Source of the DNA: Chrysoperla carnea
Lineage: Eukaryota; Arthropoda; Insecta; Neuroptera; Chrysopidae
Assembly: GCF_905475395.1 (NCBI RefSeq)
Contig: NC_058339.1
Location: 42,231,172-42,295,171 of the forward strand
Direction: 5' to 3'
DNA: 64,000 nt
Shown here: piece after piece, positions 59,338 through 64,000 of the stretch
Layout of the letters: the number at the start of each line of letters is the position of its first letter
Position numbering within the stretch: position 1 is the stretch's first letter
The notes under the pieces: generated by a model
The model's input: the letters and a program-made list of their open reading frames with translations, nothing else
Database searches by the model: none
What the model was told of the DNA's origin: nothing
Program-made: the position numbers and the translations under genes

Positions 59338-59578
59338 GGTCTGATCATTTACGAACTCAATCTCACCTTTTAAGGTCGGAGCATACTATAAAAATTTCAG
59401 CTTGATATCCATTTTTGCTTTTGAGTTATCGTGAGCACAGACGGACAGACAGAGATAAAGACAACCGGACAAATGAAGTCATAAGGTGATTTTATGAATT
59501 CGTAGTAATATTTAAGCGTTACAAACTTGAGACTAAAGTTAGTATACCTTTTTATATTTCGTATATACATGGTATAAA
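59338..59578 (+). repeat. Dispersed repeat R1, copy 7 (left half missing)
   Basis: TCATTTACGAACTCAATCTC, AAAATTTCAGCTTGATATCC, TTGAGTTATCGTGAGCAC, GACGGACAGACAGAG, AAGGTGATTTTATGAA and a GTATATACATGGTATAAAAT end give the right 240 bases of family R1. Confidence 0.75.
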
Positions 59579-59800
59579 ATACAATGGTTAATGATTATAA
59601 TGATTATTAATGTTAAAGATATATCGACAAAACAGATAAATGGCCTCCTTTTGGAAAATTTGTCGAAAGAAGTCCTTTAAATGGCATTTTTCTGATATAT
59701 TTTTTATGAAATTGAAATATTAATTTGAACATTAAATAACATCAAATTATTTGATATTACTTAACAGGTAACAAAGATGTGATGCAGGTTCTTTCTTTTT

Positions 59801-60137
59801 AATCCCGAAAAACTATAAGAGAGGTGTTATAAGTTAAGCTTGTCTGTATGTCTGTCTGGAGATTCTAAACTTAGGAACATATTTTGGTTTTTTTTTTGTG
59901 TCAACCGTAATTAAATCCAGAGTATTTTTAGCTATGTTTCAAGAAAATCTGTCATCAACACTTTTCTAGTTCTTCCACAGAGAAAAGAGATGATTACCAT
60001 AAAACAACTGAGTAGATTTTCTTAAAATATAGCTTCGATAAAATTACACTTTCAAATAAAAAATCAAATTCGGTTCATCTGTTTAGGAGCTACGATGCCA
60101 CAGATTAATCGGTCAGATCAGTGGACGTTATAGTTTA
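59801..60137 (+). repeat. Interspersed repeat R2
   Basis: AATCCCGAAAAACTATAAGA, GAGGTGTTATAAGTTAAGC, GTCTGTATGTCTGTCTG, TTTTTAGCTATGTTTCAAG, CGGTTCATCTGTTTAGGAGC and TACGATGCCACAGA occur in the order seen in other R2 copies. Confidence 0.6.
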
Positions 60138-61552
60138 TACCCACAGCATCTAGTAGGCAAGGGATATTTATGAAATGAAAATATAACTTAACAGACTTTG
60201 TGTCGAGGGTTTATGTAAATTTTTAATTTATATTTTTAATAGATGAAGTGTATAATGATAAAACCTATTTCGCCTAGTGTTATTTCCGTTATGAGTAAAA
60301 CAAAACATATATATTCCAAAACAAATTAACATAATTGAAAATAATAACTGCATTTTATTCCACAGATTCTCTGATAGCACATAAACAGTAAAACTTTGCA
60401 AAAATAGACAATTAATTTTTTTGTAGAAATAAGAACGTAAAAATTAAGAATTTTTGAATTGTCATCCTAGACTGAAAACACGTGCCTATATCCATATTAC
60501 GAAAATTAACGAAGAGAGAAGTTTAGGTAGGTAGTATTTTTTGTTATTTTGGAGGAAATTTTTCTATAAAGAATCTGTTCAAAACTAAAAATAATCCCTG
60601 ATTAAAAATTTTCCAAACCAAATTTTTTGTTTGGTCATATATTTATAATTTAAAACGAAATCTATAGATTTTTTGTATCAAGTAAATAAATTTTTATTAT
60701 TTTTTAACGATTTATATATGTCAGCTCATTAATGTGAAATTGTTTTCACTACTGGATTTCTATAAATAAATTTATTTCGTAACTTTTTTTTATTAACTAA
60801 ATAATTTTTTTGAGTATAATATCGATAGAATAAACAGGTGAACGGATATACGAAAAGACAGGTTAGCTGAAATAGCGACATTTTACTAAGATTATTTATA
60901 TACACACATAAATATTATGAGCTGATAAATTGACACTAAACAAAATACAGAGTGTTCTCTTAAAGGCCGCACTTGATTCTCTCAAAATTCGGTAGGTTCT
61001 TTCGACACAAAATCTGATAAAATTTCTGTTTTTCCAAGGATTTATACTTAATTTTTTGCATAAATGTTTTGTATACCTCTACTCAGAACAGAACAAATAC
61101 ATCAATGATCAGTCAGTTTCTTAAAAATTTCTGAGAGCCAGTGATTCGAACATAATTTAATTTAGTTTATCTCGAGTTAGAGACGGTCAATCGGTTTCAA
61201 ATTTTTAAACTGTATTATAAAAAAAATTAGAATTTTCTGACACTAGGTATGTCCACACCTAGACAAAAACCTTAATCCCATTTTCGGTTAGAAAATATTA
61301 CCTCCATATTACTATATGCATAGAGGTAAAAATAACGACGCCTTCTTCTCCAACATTATTAAAAACAAATATATGACAATTTTCATATCAAAATCCAAGA
61401 CAGCTTTGCATAATTCTATTTAAAACAAATTTTGAAGATTAAACACGGTTTTGACACTATCAATGCGTACATCGTAATTCTTTTTCTATTACGAACACAC
61501 ACAAAAATTTCAAAAAAAAAAATATTTTAATAAAAATTGCAACTAACTAATC
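60138..61552. other. Upstream region of DJ-1
   Basis: AT-rich, without another gene. It must contain the DJ-1 promoter and transcription start, but I cannot point to a clear TATA or initiator element. An in-frame stop (TAA, 61544-61546) closes the DJ-1 frame upstream. Confidence 0.5.
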
Positions 61553-63586
61553 ATGTTTACCCGAACCCTTTCTCGTTCTACTTCAGTTTTAAATACTCTT
61601 GTACGCAAACAAAATCTCATAAATAGTAAATTTGTTAACGTAAATAGTAAACTAAATGATTTCATCCCAACATGTACCAGAACATGTAAGTTACATTTAA
61701 TAATTTTTTTGGAATGATTTTTGCATATTCTACATTAGCTTTTCTCAAAATTATAATTGGTTATACAGTACCAGAAATATATGTACATTTACGCAAAGAA
61801 TAATAGATGAAATTCTAAGACGAAAAGTTCTCAGATGTTTTTCGATCTGACCAAGGGCATTGTTAACAATTATAAGAACTTCTCGAATAATATTAGAAAA
61901 ACAAAATACAAACAAAGTTGTAGGAATAACAAATTCTACAATTTACTATCGAAACCATTTTTTTTGCCAAGATTAAGATTCACAGAAAAATTTACATAGA
62001 GGTTTTAAAATTACATTTTTTTATATTTAAAATCAGAAATCTTTCTTTTGCGAGAGTATTGATTATAATATATTGTAGGTGTCATTTAAAAAAGTATTTT
62101 TCGAATTTCGTTCCCCAAAAAGGGTGAAATAGAAGATGAAATTTTGCATGAAAATATATACAAACCCTCGTTTTTTAGATCACTACTTAAAAATTATTTC
62201 GCATAGGACATAGGCTGTATTTGATTTTCAAAAAAAAAGTTTCGCACGAAAAATGGGTGTGATATTAAGTTGTTGTATCTATTTTCTTGCCAACTACTTC
62301 GCTTATTATAAAATTTCGGTTTTCCTAATATTCGAATAATTCTTGAAATTAATAACGATGACGAAACCCTAACAAAAGTGTATTTTTCGGCCATATTAAG
62401 TAAATAAAATATTCAAAATATTCAAAATCATGATGGGGTGTATGAGAGTGTTTTGAACTTCACCAACAATTTTTCATTTTGTCCCTTTTTATTTTTAGAC
62501 AGTAATTGTGGTTCACCAAAAGCAACCATATTGATTGCAAATGGATTTGAAGAAATTGAAGCTGCCGTAACATTGGAATTATTACGACGTGCTAGTATTG
62601 ATGTGACATTAACCGGTCTCACTGAAGGAATAATAACTGGTTTAAATAAACTAAAAGTTACACCCGATCAAACTTTCGGTGAATGTACAACTAAAAATCC
62701 AATTGATGCCTTAATTTTAACTGGAGGAAATTGTGCAGTAGAAGCGATGAAGAAAAATGAAGACGTAAGTTTTTTTTTTTCAAATTGTTAATAACCGTTT
62801 AGTTTTTCGACTAGTTCCTAACCCGGAAACTGGGTCGAGACATCGATTCGCGAAGTCATCCAGGTTATTTGTTATTCTTCTAAAGAACATAAAAAGCGTA
62901 TGTACTCCGACAAAAATTATCATTCACGTTTACTTCAAAATATAACGATTCAACGATTGTGTTTTTTATTACACAAATTCAATTTTGGCGTTTTTGTACA
63001 AACCGCGCGACAATGCCCTTTTTGGTAAACGATCAATACATAATTTTAACTGGTGAATGAATTCCTTTTGACGATTCTGTCAATCTTTCTCTCTGCGACC
63101 TTTTTTCAAAAGTTTTCAGATGAACATGTCGGTCTAAAAAATGCAGCAGGGAATTTTTCGAACACTATGACCACTTGATAACATTCATAGTAAAAAGTGG
63201 AAGTTGGATTTGGTAAAAATTTGAAACTTCCAACTCGTTTCCCTCCTCTAAAAAGCTTTAAACATTTATTTTGATTTTAGGTCATTAAACTAATCAAAAA
63301 ACAAGAGGAAAGTTGTAAAATTGTTGCTGCAATTTGTACAGCACCATTACTACTTAAACACGCTTGCGTATTTCCGAAAAAATGTTTAACGTCGCATCCA
63401 AGTATTAAAGAGGAATTAGTCAAAGATTTCACGTACAAAGAGGAAGATGTTGTCATTGATGGAAAATTAATTACATCACGTGGACCTGGCACAGCACATT
63501 TGTTTGCATTAACAATGATTGTTGAATTAGTTGGTGCACAAAAAGCTAAGCAAGTTGCTGAAGCTTGCCTTTATCCACATTCATAA
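61553..63586 (+). CDS. DJ-1: DJ-1/PARK7 family protein, three exons, with N-terminal leader
   Basis: Exons are 61553-61685, 62499-62764 and 63281-63586, with GT-AG introns of 813 and 516 bp. Their lengths (133, 266 and 306) join in frame to 234 residues plus TAA. DJ-1 proteins act in oxidative-stress defence and are proposed to remove glyoxal-type damage. Exons 2-3 hold the whole DJ-1/PfpI domain: strand and elbow KATILIANGFEEIEA with Glu65 (human Glu18), LTGGNC, the nucleophile elbow AAICTAP with Cys152 (human Cys106), SHP with His172 (human His126) and SRGPGTAHLFAL. Human DJ-1 has 189 residues; the extra length is mostly exon 1, whose 44 codons give MFTRTLSRSTSVLNTLVRKQ and more, rich in R/K/S/T with no acidic residue before Asp36, like a mitochondrial targeting peptide. 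The ATG has A at -3 and an in-frame stop nine bases upstream. No other Met precedes the domain. The family is certain; exon 1 is very likely. Confidence 0.93.
61686..62498 (+). other. DJ-1 intron 1 (phase 1)
   Basis: Donor GTAAGT at 61686, acceptor TATTTTTAG ending 62498. It splits a codon after its first base; the joined codon is TAC (Tyr45). Minus-strand frames inside the intron have no motif. Confidence 0.85.
62765..63280 (+). other. DJ-1 intron 2 (phase 0)
   Basis: Donor GTAAGT at 62765 followed by a T run, acceptor TTGATTTTAG ending 63280. It falls between Asp133 and Val134. The intron is less AT-rich in its middle but has no frame of interest. Confidence 0.9.
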
Positions 63587-63654
63587 TTATACTTTAGAAT
63601 ATAGTTTAATTTTTATTTAAGTTGTCATACAGTTCTCCTTCACCAAATGTCCCA

Positions 63655-63660
63655 AATAAA
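63655..63660 (+). promoter_or_regulatory. DJ-1 polyadenylation signal
   Basis: AATAAA, 69 bases after the DJ-1 stop codon; T/G-rich sequence follows within 30 bases, as expected for a cleavage site. This gives a short 3' untranslated region. Confidence 0.8.
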
Positions 63661-64000
63661 ATTCTTTTCGGTTTTTATCAATTATATACGCATAGAAATT
63701 CTCATATTGATGGAATTTGGCAGGGTGAATTGTGGAACCCAAATTTTTTTTAAATCTTTACCACTTGGATGTTTTGGTTGGCTTTTCCCAATTTAATTTT
63801 AGATATTTTCGAATCTGATAAATTTTAAAGTAATTTATAGTTTTAATATAATAGTTTTATTTGTTAAAACCAAATCGAAGTATAATCCAAAAACGTGTAA
63901 AACTGTATTTTAAATTTTTTCATTCTTAATAAAAATTGCTTATAAAAAAGTGAAATATTTTTAATCAGTTTAAACATTTCACCTCTTTATTTTCAGTATA
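63661..64000. other. Gene-free right edge
   Basis: AT-rich; nothing recognised. Confidence 0.5.

Noticed and set aside
62194-62622. Minus-strand frames in DJ-1 intron 1 and exon 2
   Set aside because: Antisense shadows of the DJ-1 gene without motifs.
63277-63492. Minus-strand frame opposite DJ-1 exon 3
   Set aside because: Shadow of a real coding exon.
1-64000. CRISPR arrays, operons, prophage or integron-like features
   Set aside because: None found; the repeats are dispersed or tandem eukaryotic types with no regular spacer pattern, and the gene structure is eukaryotic.

Overview
The window is nuclear DNA from an animal, most probably an insect. The signs are very AT-rich intergenic sequence, two intact tRNA-Asn genes of the metazoan/arthropod type, one protein gene split by GT-AG introns, degraded non-LTR retrotransposon pieces with short tandem-repeat tails, and many short inverted-repeat (MITE-like) elements. 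Nothing looks bacterial: there are no operons and no ribosome binding sites, and almost every open frame is under 100 codons and lies in AT-rich or repeat sequence. I cannot name the species from sequence alone.

Only one protein-coding gene is certain. A complete DJ-1/PARK7-family gene lies at the right edge (61553-63586, + strand, three exons that join in frame, polyadenylation signal at 63655). Its first exon encodes a basic, acid-free leader typical of a mitochondrial targeting peptide, which human DJ-1 lacks. Two further stretches could be lone first exons of genes whose other exons lie far away: 44472-44623 (signal peptide) and 57792-58005 (type II membrane anchor). Both are tentative.

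RNA genes: tRNA-Asn(GTT) at 19934-20007 (-) and 45254-45327 (+), a decayed tRNA-Asn copy at 15662-15734 (-), a broken class II tRNA-like sequence with good pol III boxes at 10071-10157 (-), and a probable tRNA-derived SINE at 32341-32600 (-).

The rest is gene desert built from repeats. From left to right: a 611-bp inverted-repeat element (463-1073) and a relative (6735-7139); a dispersed repeat (3148-3797) whose second copy (4398-6128) is split by a 5'-truncated retrotransposon; a MITE family (9627-9856, 22164-22581); reverse-transcriptase remnants (12343-12410, 17181-17410, perhaps 38920-38975); a fold-back element (15862-16265); a hAT-type MITE with a perfect 8-bp target duplication (26446-26764); an apparently identical 771-bp tandem duplication whose two copies start with hairpins of opposite loop orientation (28517-30062); and a family of about 600 bp present in at least eight whole or partial copies from 24.6 kb to 59.6 kb. 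Long (TA)n tracts occur at 22.9-23.0 kb and 52.5-52.6 kb. I found no convincing new defence, toxin or metabolic system. The most original observations are the DJ-1 presequence, the flipped-loop tandem duplication and the repeat architecture.
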